Shown: positions 1-8,742, numbered from the stretch's first letter. The stretch: DNA of 46,899 nt from Massilia sp. Root335 (GCF_001425685.1 NZ_LMCY01000026.1:122896-169794), one strand, 5' to 3'. Numbers and translations: made by a program. The notes: generated by a model not told the origin, from the letters alone.

Positions 1-93
1 GGAGATCCATTCGCGCAGCCGGACCAGGTCGGCAGCCGAGAGCTGCGCCGCCGACAACAGGCTGAGCACTTCGTCGAAGGGTAGGCTGCGCAT
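1..93 (-). CDS. Hypothetical protein, N-terminal fragment (runs off the window)
   Basis: Reading leftwards from an ATG at 93 there is an open frame of 31 codons that continues past the window edge. It begins MRSLPFDEVLSLLSAAQL and ends in a helical, leucine-rich stretch. An AGGAG ribosome-binding site lies about 5 bases before the ATG (complement of 100-104), which is why I call it a gene. I do not recognise the family from 31 residues; the leucine/alanine pattern suggests an amphipathic helix. The next 86 bases to its right, before the FKBP gene's stop, hold nothing I can name. Confidence 0.55.
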   Translation of the reverse strand, partial: MRSLPFDEVLSLLSAAQLSAADLVRLREWIS

Positions 94-179
94 CGTCACT
101 CCTCATGAGTTAACTCGACGATGCGTATGACCTCTGCAACCAGATTCAGTTCACGGACTTAACGCGAACACAGCCTTTT

Positions 180-626
180 TTATTGCACCGCCGTCAGCGC
201 CACGTCGAACACGAGCCCCGAATTGGCCGGGATCGCGCCGTTTGCCGTCGCGCCGTAGCCCATGCTGGACGGGATCAGCAGCGTGCGCTTGCCACCCACC
301 TTCATGCCCAGCACGCCCTGCTCGAAGCCGGCGATCACCTGGTTCTGCCCGAGCGTGAACGTAAACGTCCCGGCGTCGAACTGCGTGCCCTTGTGGTCCG
401 TCGCCGTGTCGCTGTACAGCCAGCCCGTATAGGTCACGGTCGCGGTCTTGCCGCTGGCCGCCTCGGTGCCGGTGCCGAGGACGACGTCGGTGGCGCTGAA
501 CTGGGCCGGATTCGCCACGGCGGTCGTCGTGGACGAAGACCCGCCACCGCCGCCGCCACAGCCGGCGAGGCTCAGGACGGCGACAAGAACGGCAGCGCAG
601 GCGGCGAAGGAAGGTTTGAATGTCAT
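180..626 (-). CDS. FKBP-type peptidyl-prolyl cis-trans isomerase, lipoprotein
   Basis: A 148-residue protein with a bacterial lipoprotein signal: a hydrophobic stretch ending in lipobox LAGC (Cys about 23) followed by a Gly/Ser/Thr-rich linker. Residues about 45-148 form one FKBP domain, which isomerises Xaa-Pro bonds in proteins outside the cytoplasm. Recognisable FKBP features are VTYTGWLY, GTQFDAG, FTLGQNQVIAGFEQGV, the YGATANG loop and the final FDVALTAV strand. The loop after FDA is shorter than usual, so the Arg found at the FKBP12 position 42 is missing, and the tryptophan at the pocket floor is Phe, as in many bacterial members. It stands alone. The family is clear; the substrate is unknown. 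Confidence 0.9.
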   Translation of the reverse strand: MTFKPSFAACAAVLVAVLSLAGCGGGGGGSSSTTTAVANPAQFSATDVVLGTGTEAASGKTATVTYTGWLYSDTATDHKGTQFDAGTFTFTLGQNQVIAGFEQGVLGMKVGGKRTLLIPSSMGYGATANGAIPANSGLVFDVALTAVQ

Positions 627-650
627 TGGATCCCTGATGCGTAAGGTTTT

Positions 651-698
651 GTAAAGGCAGGCAACCTTACCGCAGGTACACGTTCAGGTTGCCTTTAC
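651..698. repeat. Imperfect inverted repeat between the FKBP and HDOD genes
   Basis: The left arm 651-667 (gtaaaggcaggcaacct) can pair with the right arm 686-698 (aggttgcctttac), giving 13 base pairs with a 4-base bulge and an 18-base loop. A T-rich run follows on the plus side. It lies in the promoter side of the FKBP gene, so it could be an operator or an old terminator remnant. No function is assigned. Confidence 0.4.
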
Positions 699-836
699 AT
701 TTGTTTTTATTTGTTACAAATTCAAAGTTAATCGTATGCGAAGACGCCCCCGCAACAATTTTCTCGGAAACATAAAATAATTCGCTAAGGCAATACCGTC
801 AAGGCTTACACTGAACCCAGCGCCGTACGATGAAAG

Positions 837-1643
837 ATGCCCATGATCAGCCTTGCGAAATTTTTTGAAGACGTCAAACTGCCCACGATTTCCGAAGTGG
901 CCCACGCCCTGATCGCGACCCTCGACGACGAGGACGCGTCCGCCAGAAAGGTAGCGGCCGTCATCGCGCGCGACCCGGCGCTGACGGCCAAGCTGATGCG
1001 CCTGGCGAACAGCGCCCGCTTCGGTTCGCGCCGCAACGTCAGCTCGCTCGACGAAGCGATCGCGCTCGCGGGCATGGCCCACATCCGCACGCTCGCGCTG
1101 GCCACGTGCTTCGCCGATTCCTTTCCGTCCCTGCCCGGCCTGGATTCGGACGAGTTCTGGAAAAGCAGCATGGCCTGCGCCGGCTACGCCAAATGGCTGG
1201 CGGGCGGCCTCGGCATCGACGGCAGCGAAGCCTGGCTTGCCGGCATGATGCTGCGCCTGGGCGAACTGCTGATCTACCAGGTGGCGCCGACGACGTTCGC
1301 GGAGATCGAGCAGTTGCCGCACCTCGCCGGCGGCCGCTGGGAGCGCGAGCAACGCCTGCTGGGCCTGTCCGAAGGCCAGATCACGGCCGAACTGGGCCGC
1401 CGCTGGAACTTCCCCGACAAGATCGTGCGTGCGCTGGAAAATTCGTCCGACCCGATGGCGGCGCACCCGTTCTGCCAGCTGGGCGGCATCATCCACCTGG
1501 CCAGCCTGCTGGCCGACACGCCGAGCGACGACCCGGCCATCCTCGACACGCTGCCGGCCGACGTGATCGACACGCTGCGCCTGTCGCGCGAATGGATGAC
1601 GGCACGCTTCCCGGCGCACGACGCATTCTCCGCCGCGCCCTGA
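837..1643 (+). CDS. HDOD domain protein
   Basis: A 268-residue cytoplasmic protein whose residues about 10-215 match the HDOD domain, a non-enzymatic relative of HD phosphohydrolases found in bacterial signalling proteins. Typical blocks are the opening LPTISEVAHALIATL, the VAAVIARDPALTAKLMRLAN helix pair, and the later EAIALAGMAHIRTLAL. There is no receiver, GGDEF or EAL domain attached, so this is a stand-alone HDOD protein. Two starts are possible: 837, or ATG 843, which has GAAAG at a better distance (832-836). It reads in the same direction as yjbQ, 38 bases downstream. HDOD proteins often act in c-di-GMP, motility or stress signalling, but nothing here fixes its role. Confidence 0.85.
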   Translation: MPMISLAKFFEDVKLPTISEVAHALIATLDDEDASARKVAAVIARDPALTAKLMRLANSARFGSRRNVSSLDEAIALAGMAHIRTLALATCFADSFPSLPGLDSDEFWKSSMACAGYAKWLAGGLGIDGSEAWLAGMMLRLGELLIYQVAPTTFAEIEQLPHLAGGRWEREQRLLGLSEGQITAELGRRWNFPDKIVRALENSSDPMAAHPFCQLGGIIHLASLLADTPSDDPAILDTLPADVIDTLRLSREWMTARFPAHDAFSAAP

Positions 1644-1681
1644 ACCTCGTGTAGCATGGACGGCAACGCAAGGAGCCGACC

Positions 1682-2098
1682 ATGCCGCATCAATCCATCC
1701 TCGAAATCAATACGTTCGGACGCGGCAGCCGCGACATCACGGCCGCCGTCGCCGACGCCGTCGCCCGCTCGGGCATCCGCTGCGGGCTCGCACACGTGTT
1801 CGTCCAGCACACGAGCTGTTCCCTCCTGATCACGGAAAACGCCGATCCCGACGTCCGCCACGACCTGGAAACCATCCTCAGGCGCCTCGCGCCGGACGGC
1901 GACCCGGCCTACCGCCACGACACGGAGGGTCCGGACGACATGTCCGCGCACGCGCGCACGATGCTGACGTCCACGAGCGTCACCGTGCCGGTCGGCGACT
2001 GGCGGCTGCTGCTCGGCACGTGGCAGGGCATTTATCTGTGGGAGCACCGGGTGGCCGAGCACCGGCGCAATGTCGTCGTCACGGTGCTCGGTGACTGA
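1682..2098 (+). CDS. yjbQ: YjbQ family protein (UPF0047, secondary thiamine-phosphate synthase-like)
   Basis: A 138-residue single-domain protein of the YjbQ/UPF0047 family, the full family length. Conserved pieces include HVFVQHTSCSLLITENADP, the DVRHDLETIL helix, the HDTEGPDDMSAHARTML block and the C-terminal GTWQGIYLWEHR. E. coli YjbQ can make thiamine phosphate at a low rate, so databases call the family secondary thiamine-phosphate synthase; its physiological job is not settled. An AAGGAG site (about 1670-1676) precedes the ATG. It follows the HDOD gene by 38 bases and precedes a small hypothetical gene in the same direction, so the three may be cotranscribed. Confidence 0.88.
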   Translation: MPHQSILEINTFGRGSRDITAAVADAVARSGIRCGLAHVFVQHTSCSLLITENADPDVRHDLETILRRLAPDGDPAYRHDTEGPDDMSAHARTMLTSTSVTVPVGDWRLLLGTWQGIYLWEHRVAEHRRNVVVTVLGD

Positions 2099-2141
2099 AC
2101 CTTGGGCAGAATGGACGCCAAACGCTGAACTGGAGGCATCG

Positions 2142-2336
2142 ATGACCGTAAAAGTCTACCGCTACGCGCAGTACCCGGACGATCATGACGAGACGCTGTC
2201 GCATGGCTACGCAACGATGGAATTCATCATCCTCAACAAGCTGACGCCCATGTCGGACAGCGCGATGGACGTCGATCCGGCGCACGTCGACCCGGACGGG
2301 CGCTACCTGGGCCTGAACGGCGGCAAACCCGCCTAG
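2142..2336 (+). CDS. Small hypothetical protein (64 aa)
   Basis: A 64-residue acidic protein beginning MTVKVYRYAQYPDDHDETLS. I chose the ATG at 2142 because GGAGG sits at 2132-2136, an ideal distance; the frame is open further upstream but overlaps the end of yjbQ. No signal peptide or membrane segment is seen. The sequence contains HGYATMEFIILNKL followed by a polar tail rich in Asp, Pro and Gly. I do not recognise the family. The good ribosome-binding site and position directly after yjbQ make it a credible real gene, and it could be cotranscribed with yjbQ. Confidence 0.6.
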   Translation: MTVKVYRYAQYPDDHDETLSHGYATMEFIILNKLTPMSDSAMDVDPAHVDPDGRYLGLNGGKPA

Positions 2337-2352
2337 TACGCCGGTCGAGCCA

Positions 2353-3249
2353 TCACAGCGATACGCCGACCGTCAGCGTGACGACATACCCATCGACCGC
2401 ATTGCCGCTGACCGACGCCATCTGCAGCGACGTGCCGTCACTGAACACATTATCGGTCGCATAGCTCATCGAGGCCAGGTTGCGCGAACTGGCGCCGTAG
2501 GCAGTCGTCGCATAGGCCTCGTTCAGGGTCGTCATCGGGAAGGTGAATTGCGACGTCTTGATGCGGTTCGACGCGCTCGTCGCCTTCGCGAGGCTCGGGT
2601 AGACCTCGAAGTGGATGTGCGGCATGCGGCCCGAGTAGCAGCCGGGGAAGATCGTCGTGAACGTGACGGTGCCCGTGCTGTCCGCTTCCTGCACGCCGCG
2701 CAGGTAGTTCTCGTTCGTCAGAGCGCTCGCGTACATCGAGTAATTGCCGTCGCGGTCGCAATGCCACAGGTAGATGGCGGCGCCCGCCACGCTGGCGCAG
2801 CTTGCGCCCACGTTGACGATCTGGAGTTTCAAGGTCGTCGGAATGCCGGCCGCCGTCGCGCTGCCGGGCGACACGCTCTTGCGGATGTCGCTGCGCACGA
2901 TGCCGGACAGGGTCAGCGCGTTCGCGACGCCGCTGCCGTTGCTGTTGGTGCCGTCGCCCGGGTACGGGCCGCCGGTCTCCTCGGGGATGACGGCGCAGGT
3001 GCCCGTCGTCGTGGTCGTCGTGCTGCCCGTGCTGCCCGTGCTGCCCGTGCTGCCCGTGCTGCCGGTCGTGCTGCCGGACGTCGACGCCGCCGTCGATGCC
3101 GTCGTGTCGGCGCTCGAACCGCCGCCGCAGCCCGCGAGCGGCACGGCGGCCGCGGACGCGAGCAGCCAGCGCAGCGACCGGCGCCGGCTCGTCTCGGTGG
3201 CGAGCATGCGCTCGAGGTCTTCGGCAAGGCTGTGATGTGAATGATCCAT
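2353..3249 (-). CDS. Intradiol ring-cleavage dioxygenase-like protein, Tat/lipoprotein export signal
   Basis: A 298-residue protein starting at the ATG at 3249, with GGGGGA just upstream; the frame is open further up without a better start. Residues about 20-45 carry a twin-arginine-like patch (SRRRSLRWLLAS) followed by lipobox LAGC, so it is probably exported and lipid-anchored. A low-complexity Ser/Thr/Gly linker follows (about 48-80). The remaining 210 residues match the intradiol dioxygenase fold (protocatechuate 3,4-dioxygenase beta/catechol 1,2-dioxygenase relatives): GGPYPGDGT, HCDRDGNYSMY, and CYSGRMPHIHFEVY with the HxH and Tyr residues that bind Fe(III). These exported homologues are mostly uncharacterised; the aromatic substrate is unknown. 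The gene stands alone, tail-to-tail with the small hypothetical gene. Confidence 0.85.
   Translation of the reverse strand: MDHSHHSLAEDLERMLATETSRRRSLRWLLASAAAVPLAGCGGGSSADTTASTAASTSGSTTGSTGSTGSTGSTGSTTTTTTGTCAVIPEETGGPYPGDGTNSNGSGVANALTLSGIVRSDIRKSVSPGSATAAGIPTTLKLQIVNVGASCASVAGAAIYLWHCDRDGNYSMYASALTNENYLRGVQEADSTGTVTFTTIFPGCYSGRMPHIHFEVYPSLAKATSASNRIKTSQFTFPMTTLNEAYATTAYGASSRNLASMSYATDNVFSDGTSLQMASVSGNAVDGYVVTLTVGVSL
3020..3064 (-). repeat. 9-base tandem repeat, about five units, coding for (Gly-Ser-Thr)n linker
   Basis: The unit gtgctgccc is repeated four times exactly (3020-3055) and once with a change at its last base (3056-3064). On the coding (minus) strand it encodes repeated Gly-Ser-Thr in the linker between the lipobox and the catalytic domain of the dioxygenase. 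Copy-number change would alter linker length by three residues without a frameshift. Confidence 0.85.
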
Positions 3250-3511
3250 GGGTCCCCCTGGGTTACGAAACGAGTATCCGGCCCGGCTTATCGATATGGA
3301 TGCGGCATGCCAGGCGCGCGACGCATTGTCGGATGGGGAAACGTTAAGCGCCGTCAACCACTGTAAAGCCGCGTAAAGACGCGCGCGCCGCCCGCACTTC
3401 GCGCCGTCCAACCGCATTTCGCGCCGCGCTCCGGTATCTCGTCGCATGGGCGCACGGACGAACCGGCATCCCGGCAAAGTGGCACCACTTAACGCACTCA
3501 AGGAGCCCGCC

Positions 3512-4021
3512 ATGCTGATCCAGATCCTGACCCACACCCCGATTTACGTCTGGGCGATCCTCGCCTTCCTCGTCCAGCGCGGCATGATCGCCATGCGCGA
3601 CCGCGACGTGGAACTCCGCAAGCTGGTCATGATTCCCGCCGTGATGCTGGTGCTGTCGCTGCAGGACATGAACGCGAAGTTCGGCCTCGGCGGCCCGGCG
3701 CTGGCCGCATGGGCGCTGGCGGCGGCCGCCATGGCGCTGCCGGCCGGACTGGCCGGCACCGGGCGCATCGGGGCCAGCAACGTGCCGGGCAGCGTGCGCG
3801 TGCGCGGCAGCCGCCTGCCGCTCGTCATGATGATGGCCGTGTTCTTCACGAAGTACGTGGCGTCCGTGGCGCTGTCCGTCGCGCCGCAGCTGCGCCACGA
3901 CACGCTGTTCGCCTGCGCCGTGTGCGGCCTGTTCGGCGTGTTCAACGGCTGGTTCGTCGGCCGCCTGGCGCGCGACCTGGCGTCGTACCGCCTGCTGCCG
4001 GCGGGTGCGGCAGCCGCGTAA
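3512..4021 (+). CDS. Small integral membrane protein (resembles DUF6622 family)
   Basis: A 169-residue protein with several hydrophobic segments: about 10-25, 40-55, 65-85, 110-130 and 135-155. It begins MLIQILTHTPIYVWAILAFL. The start at 3512 is chosen because AAGGAG lies at 3500-3505; the frame is open upstream to 3446 but without a site. The opening (ILTHTPIYVWAI) and the conserved LQDMNAKFG segment resemble a family of uncharacterised inner-membrane proteins that I believe is DUF6622. No catalytic motif is visible. It is tail-to-tail with another small membrane protein, with three bases between the two stops. Confidence 0.7.
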   Translation: MLIQILTHTPIYVWAILAFLVQRGMIAMRDRDVELRKLVMIPAVMLVLSLQDMNAKFGLGGPALAAWALAAAAMALPAGLAGTGRIGASNVPGSVRVRGSRLPLVMMMAVFFTKYVASVALSVAPQLRHDTLFACAVCGLFGVFNGWFVGRLARDLASYRLLPAGAAAA

Positions 4022-4024
4022 GGT

Positions 4025-4480
4025 TCAGCTGTACCCGACGCCGCGCGCCATCATGGCCGCGAAGATCGGGATCAGCGCGAACACGTGGATCTCCAGCAGC
4101 ATCGTCCGGCGCAGCGCATTGACCTCGTCCAGCGCCGGGACGAACGCCGCATCCGCCTTCGCCCGTTTTTGCCACCGGAGGATGCGCAGGGTGGGCCGGA
4201 TCGAGATCAGGCCCACGACGGCGAAGGCGGCGATCTTCGCCCAGAACACCGGATTGTGCATGTAGAAGGCGGGACCTTTCGCGCCGTACTTCACGCGCAG
4301 GAAGCCGACCACGAGGATCGCCAGCGCCAGCACGCCATACGCCGCATCGAAGCGCCCCAGCAGGCGCACGGTGTGCGGCGACATCGCGGCGGGCCGCATC
4401 AGCGCCAGTTCGGCGGCCAGCACGGCCGCGAGACCGAACACGATCAGGTGGTGGACGATGGCGAGCAGGAGGTCGGTCAT
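4025..4480 (-). CDS. DUF2214 family inner-membrane protein
   Basis: A 151-residue protein with four predicted membrane helices (about 3-23, 45-65, 80-98, 130-148). The N-terminal IVHHLIVFGLAAVLAAEL with paired histidines, and the LGRFDAAYGVLALAILVVGF and NPVFWAKIAAF blocks, are typical of DUF2214, a family of unknown function. Conserved histidines inside a membrane helix could bind haem or metal, but that is a guess. It lies downstream of hrpA on the same strand, with a 17-base perfect inverted repeat between them that may end hrpA transcription. Confidence 0.78.
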   Translation of the reverse strand: MTDLLLAIVHHLIVFGLAAVLAAELALMRPAAMSPHTVRLLGRFDAAYGVLALAILVVGFLRVKYGAKGPAFYMHNPVFWAKIAAFAVVGLISIRPTLRILRWQKRAKADAAFVPALDEVNALRRTMLLEIHVFALIPIFAAMMARGVGYS

Positions 4481-4523
4481 GATGCGGTCGCTGACAGTGA
4501 AGGAATGTCAACTGTAGCAAACT

Positions 4524-4577
4524 CCGGGGTCAGAGCCCGAATTCAGGAAATTGCCAAAAATCGGGCTCTGACCCCGG
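4524..4577. repeat. Perfect 17-base inverted repeat (GGGGTCAGAGCCC type), possible terminator
   Basis: Arms 4524-4540 (ccggggtcagagcccga) and 4561-4577 (tcgggctctgaccccgg) are exact reverse complements with a 20-base A-rich loop. The right arm ends one base before the hrpA stop codon, so an hrpA transcript would fold it. There is no clean U-tract. The core ggggtcagagccc is a sequence I associate with dispersed palindromes in beta- and gammaproteobacteria; that is recollection and not tested here. Confidence 0.75.
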
Positions 4578-4578
4578 T

Positions 4579-7500
4579 TCAGCGAAGCATCGACTCCCAT
4601 ACCTTCTGCAGGCGCTTGGACGACACCGGCATCGGCGTGCGCAGCTCCTGGGCGAACAGCGAGACGCGCAGCTCTTCCAGCATCCAGCGGAACTCGATCA
4701 TGCGCGGATCGAGGTTCTTCAGCGGCTGGTTCTTCACCGTGCGCTGGAACTGCGTCGCCGCCGCCTGCCACTCGGCCATCAACTGTGCGTCGCGCGCCGG
4801 ATTCCCGCGCAGTTTTTCCAGGCGCACGTTCATCGCCTTCAGGTAGCGCGGGAAGTGCGCGAGCTGGCTGTATTCCGTCTCGGCGATGAAGCGCTTGTGG
4901 ACGAGGCCCTGCAACTGCGCCTGCATGTCGCCCGCGACGGCCGGCGGCAAGCCTTGCAGGCGCTTGGGCAGGCCGTGGAACTCCGCGAGGATCTGGCCGG
5001 CCAGGCGCGCGGTCTCGTTGATCAGGAGGCCGATGCGGCCCTTGCCCTCGTCGCGGCGCTTGTTGAACGAGGCGGCATCGACCGGCAGCGGGTCCTGCAG
5101 GCAGGCGATCTCGATGGCCTTGTTGACGATCTGCTCGCGCAGCTCGTCCGGCGTGCCGACCGACATGAATTGCATGCCCATCTGCTGCAGGCCCGGCACG
5201 TTCTTCTCGGCGAATTTCAGTTGGTCCTTGAACTGCAGCGCGAACAGGCGGCGCAGGCCGACGCGGTGCGTGCGCGCCGCCACGTTCGGGTCGTCGAACA
5301 CCTCCAGGTCGCAGTGCGTGCCCTTGTCGACGAGCGCCGGGAAGCCGATCAGCGTGATCTTGCCCTGCGTGATCTCCAGCAGTTCCGGCAGTTCGCCGAA
5401 GGTCCAGCCGGTGATATTCGTGTGGGCGCTCGGCGCGGCGGCGGCCGCCGGCGCGGGCGCCGCCTTCCCTTTCGCATGCGACGGCACGGGCGCCGGCGCG
5501 TTGGCGGCCAGCGGCTGCGCGAGCGGCTTCGCCCCGGATTGCGCGGCGGCCGGCGTGCTTTCCGCCATGCGCTGGAAACTCTGGCGCGCCTGGCCGCCCA
5601 GTTCCGCCTGCAAGGTGGCCAGGTTGCGTCCCATGTCGAGCTGGCGGCCGTGTTCATCGACGACCTTGAAATTCATGAACAGGTGCGCGGGCAGCGTCTC
5701 CAGCTTGAAATCCGTCGTCATCACGCGCACGCCCGTCTGCGCGTGGATGTCGGCGATGAGCGCGTCGATCAGGTCGCCGCGGCCGAAGCGCACCGGGTCC
5801 TCGTTGCGCTCGATGAAGCGCGCGGCGTAGTCCGGCAGCGGCACGCAGTGGCGGCGCAGCTTCTGCGGCAGGGATTTCAACAGCAGCTGCACCTTCTCCT
5901 TGAGCATGCCCGGCACGAGCCAGTCCGCGCGCTCGCGCGGGATCTGGTTCAGCGCGAACAGCGGCACCGTCAGGGTGACGCCGTCGCGCGGGCTGCCCGG
6001 CTCGAAGTGGAACGTCAGGCCCATCTCGATGCCGGTGACGTTCATCGTCTTCGGGAACAGCTCCGTCGTGACGCCCGCCGCTTCGTGGCGCATCAGCTCT
6101 TCGCGGTTCAGGTACAGGAGCTTGGGGTTGTCGCGCGCCGCGTCCTTGTACCACTTCTCGAAACCCGCGCCGTTCACGACGTCCGTCGGGATCTCCTTGT
6201 CGTAGAACGCGAAGATCAGCTGGTCGTCCACGAGCACGTCGAGGCGGCGCGACTTGTGCTCGAGGTTCTCGATCTCGCGGATCAGCTTGTGGTTGTGGGC
6301 GAAGAACGGAGAACGCGTCTCGTAGTCGCCGCCGACCAGCGCGTCGCGGATGAAGATCTCGCGGGCCTCGCCCGGATTGTGCAGCGCGTAGTTGATGCGG
6401 CGCTGGCTGTAGACGACGATGCCGTACAGCGTCGCGCGCTCGCTCGCCGTGACTTGCGCCGTGCGCTTTTCCCAGCGCGGCTCGCCCCACGATTTCTTCA
6501 GCAGGTGGCCGCCGATCTTCTCGATCCACTCCGGCTGGATCTGCGCGATGCAGCGCGCGTACAGGCGCGTCGTCTCGACCAGCTCCGCTGCCATGACCCA
6601 CTTGCCGGCCTTCTTGCCGAGCGTCGAACCGGGCCAGATGTGAAACTTGATGCCGCGCGCGCCCAGGTAGGCGCCGCCGGACTGCGCCCCGCCTTCCTCT
6701 TCCATCTTGTAGCCGATGTTGCCCAGCAGGCCCGTGAGCAGCGCCATGTGCAGCTGGTCGTAGGTCGCCGGCGTCTCGTTCAGGCGCCACCCCTGCTCCT
6801 TGACGATGGTGAGCAATTGCGAATGCACGTCGCGCCACTCGCGCAGGCGCACCTGCGAGAGGAAATTCTCGCGGCAGTTGTCCTGTAGCTGGCGGTTCGT
6901 CTTCTTGTGCTCGATGGCCTGTTCGAACCAGCGCCAGATCTTCAGGAAGCCCAGGAACTCGCTCTTCTCGTCGGCGAATTTCTTGTGCTTCTCGTCGGCC
7001 TGCTGCTGGTATTCCATCGGCCGGTCGCGCGGGTCCTGCACGGACAGCGCGGACGCGATGATCAGCATCTCGCTGAGACACACATTGTCGACGGCGGCCA
7101 GGATCATGCGGCCCACGCGCGGATCGAGCGGCAGCTTGGCCAGCTTGCGGCCCATCGGCGTCAGCTCGTTGGCGTCGTCGACGGCGCCCAGTTCCTGCAG
7201 CAACTGGTAACCGTCGGCGATGGCGCGGCCCTGCGGCGGCTCGACGAACGGGAAGGTCTCGACGTCCGTGAGGTGCAGGGATTTCATGCGCAGGATGACG
7301 GCCGCCAGCGACGAGCGCAGGATTTCCGGGTCCGTGAATTTCGGCCGCTGCAGGAAATCGGCTTCCTCGTACAGGCGGATGCAGACGCCGTCCGCGACGC
7401 GGCCGCAACGGCCCGCGCGCTGGTTGGCGGCGGCCTGCGCGATCGGCTCGACCTGCAGCTGCTCGACCTTGTTGCGATAGCTGTAGCGTTTTACGCGCGC

Positions 7501-8742
7501 CAAACCGGCATCGACGACGTAGCGGATGCCGGGCACCGTCAGCGACGTCTCGGCCACGTTCGTGGCCAGCACGATGCGGCGCGCGTTGGTCGTCTTGAAT
7601 ACCCGGTCCTGCTCTTCGACGGACAGGCGTGCGAACAGCGGCAGGATGTCGACGTGCGGCGGATGGTGCTTGCGCAGTGCCTCGGCGCAGTCGCGGATCT
7701 CGCGCTCGCCGGGCAGGAACACGAGCACGTCGCCCTGGCCCAGCCGGCACAATTCGTCGACGCCGTCGACGACGGCATCCATCAGGTCGCGCTTGTCGCG
7801 CGCCGCCTGCGCCTTGGACGCCGCCTTGCCGTCGGCGGCCGCGAATTCCTGGTCGCGCTCCACCGGGCGGTAACGCACCTCGACCTTGTACAGGCGGCCC
7901 GACACTTCGATGACGGGCGCCGGTTTGTCCGGCGTGCCGAAATGGCGCGCGAAGCGGTCGGCGTCGATCGTCGCGGACGTGATGATCACCTTCAGGTCCG
8001 GCCGGCGCGGCAGGATCTCCCTCAGGTAGCCGAGCAAAAAGTCGATGTTCAGGCTGCGCTCGTGCGCCTCGTCGATGATGATCGTGTCGTAGGCCTTGAG
8101 CAGCGGGTCGGTCTGCGTTTCGGCCAGCAGGATACCGTCGGTCATCAGCTTGACCCAGGCGCCGGCCGACAGCGTGTCGTTGAAGCGGACTTTATAACCC
8201 ACGTGCTCGCCCAGCGGCGAACCCAGTTCGTGCGCGATGCGCTTCGCCGTCGACGACGCGGCGATGCGGCGCGGCTGCGTGTGGCCGATCATGCCCTTCT
8301 CGCCGCGGCCCAGCTCCAGGCAGATCTTCGGCAGCTGCGTCGTCTTGCCCGAGCCGGTTTCGCCGGACACGATCACGACCTGGTTCTCCATCAGCGCCTT
8401 CGCGATTTCCGCGCGCCGGCCCGAGACGGGCAGCTCTTCCGGGAAGACGATGGGCGGCAGGGGATTCCGAACCGCGGGCTTGCGTCCATCGCCGCGCGCG
8501 GCGCGATCTTCGCGCGGACGCGATGCGCCGTCGCGCGGCTTGGCCGGGCGCTCCTGCGCGCCGGCGTCGTCGCGCGGCGGGCGCACCTGCGCCTGCGCGA
8601 GCGCACTCGCGAGCGCGCCCTCGCGCGCAGGCGGGCGCGGGCCGCGGCGCGCGGGCTGGCCTTCACCACGCGGTTGCGAAGAACGGTCGGGAGAAGGTGC
8701 GCGCGCCGGCTTCGGCGCGGGCTTGTTACTCTGTTCAGACAT
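4579..8742 (-). CDS. hrpA: ATP-dependent RNA helicase HrpA (DEAH box)
   Basis: A 1387-residue DEAH-box helicase, close to the usual HrpA length (about 1300). Residues 1-95 are a disordered tail rich in Pro, Arg and Ala. Motif I GETGSGKT is at 127-134, motif II DEAH at 224-227, motif III SAT at 256-258, and QRAGRCGR is motif VI. After the helicase core come the helicase-associated (HA2) and OB regions and the long C-terminal DUF3418 region typical of HrpA. A second Ala/Pro-rich insertion lies near residue 1060. HrpA acts on mRNA and, in E. coli, rescues stalled ribosomes and processes fimbrial mRNA. It is divergent from argA, with a shared palindromic -10 element between them. Confidence 0.96.
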   Translation of the reverse strand: MSEQSNKPAPKPARAPSPDRSSQPRGEGQPARRGPRPPAREGALASALAQAQVRPPRDDAGAQERPAKPRDGASRPREDRAARGDGRKPAVRNPLPPIVFPEELPVSGRRAEIAKALMENQVVIVSGETGSGKTTQLPKICLELGRGEKGMIGHTQPRRIAASSTAKRIAHELGSPLGEHVGYKVRFNDTLSAGAWVKLMTDGILLAETQTDPLLKAYDTIIIDEAHERSLNIDFLLGYLREILPRRPDLKVIITSATIDADRFARHFGTPDKPAPVIEVSGRLYKVEVRYRPVERDQEFAAADGKAASKAQAARDKRDLMDAVVDGVDELCRLGQGDVLVFLPGEREIRDCAEALRKHHPPHVDILPLFARLSVEEQDRVFKTTNARRIVLATNVAETSLTVPGIRYVVDAGLARVKRYSYRNKVEQLQVEPIAQAAANQRAGRCGRVADGVCIRLYEEADFLQRPKFTDPEILRSSLAAVILRMKSLHLTDVETFPFVEPPQGRAIADGYQLLQELGAVDDANELTPMGRKLAKLPLDPRVGRMILAAVDNVCLSEMLIIASALSVQDPRDRPMEYQQQADEKHKKFADEKSEFLGFLKIWRWFEQAIEHKKTNRQLQDNCRENFLSQVRLREWRDVHSQLLTIVKEQGWRLNETPATYDQLHMALLTGLLGNIGYKMEEEGGAQSGGAYLGARGIKFHIWPGSTLGKKAGKWVMAAELVETTRLYARCIAQIQPEWIEKIGGHLLKKSWGEPRWEKRTAQVTASERATLYGIVVYSQRRINYALHNPGEAREIFIRDALVGGDYETRSPFFAHNHKLIREIENLEHKSRRLDVLVDDQLIFAFYDKEIPTDVVNGAGFEKWYKDAARDNPKLLYLNREELMRHEAAGVTTELFPKTMNVTGIEMGLTFHFEPGSPRDGVTLTVPLFALNQIPRERADWLVPGMLKEKVQLLLKSLPQKLRRHCVPLPDYAARFIERNEDPVRFGRGDLIDALIADIHAQTGVRVMTTDFKLETLPAHLFMNFKVVDEHGRQLDMGRNLATLQAELGGQARQSFQRMAESTPAAAQSGAKPLAQPLAANAPAPVPSHAKGKAAPAPAAAAAPSAHTNITGWTFGELPELLEITQGKITLIGFPALVDKGTHCDLEVFDDPNVAARTHRVGLRRLFALQFKDQLKFAEKNVPGLQQMGMQFMSVGTPDELREQIVNKAIEIACLQDPLPVDAASFNKRRDEGKGRIGLLINETARLAGQILAEFHGLPKRLQGLPPAVAGDMQAQLQGLVHKRFIAETEYSQLAHFPRYLKAMNVRLEKLRGNPARDAQLMAEWQAAATQFQRTVKNQPLKNLDPRMIEFRWMLEELRVSLFAQELRTPMPVSSKRLQKVWESMLR

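Noticed and set aside
3020..3064. Short tandem repeats as a CRISPR-like array
   Set aside because: Units are 9 bases without spacers and lie in frame in a protein linker.
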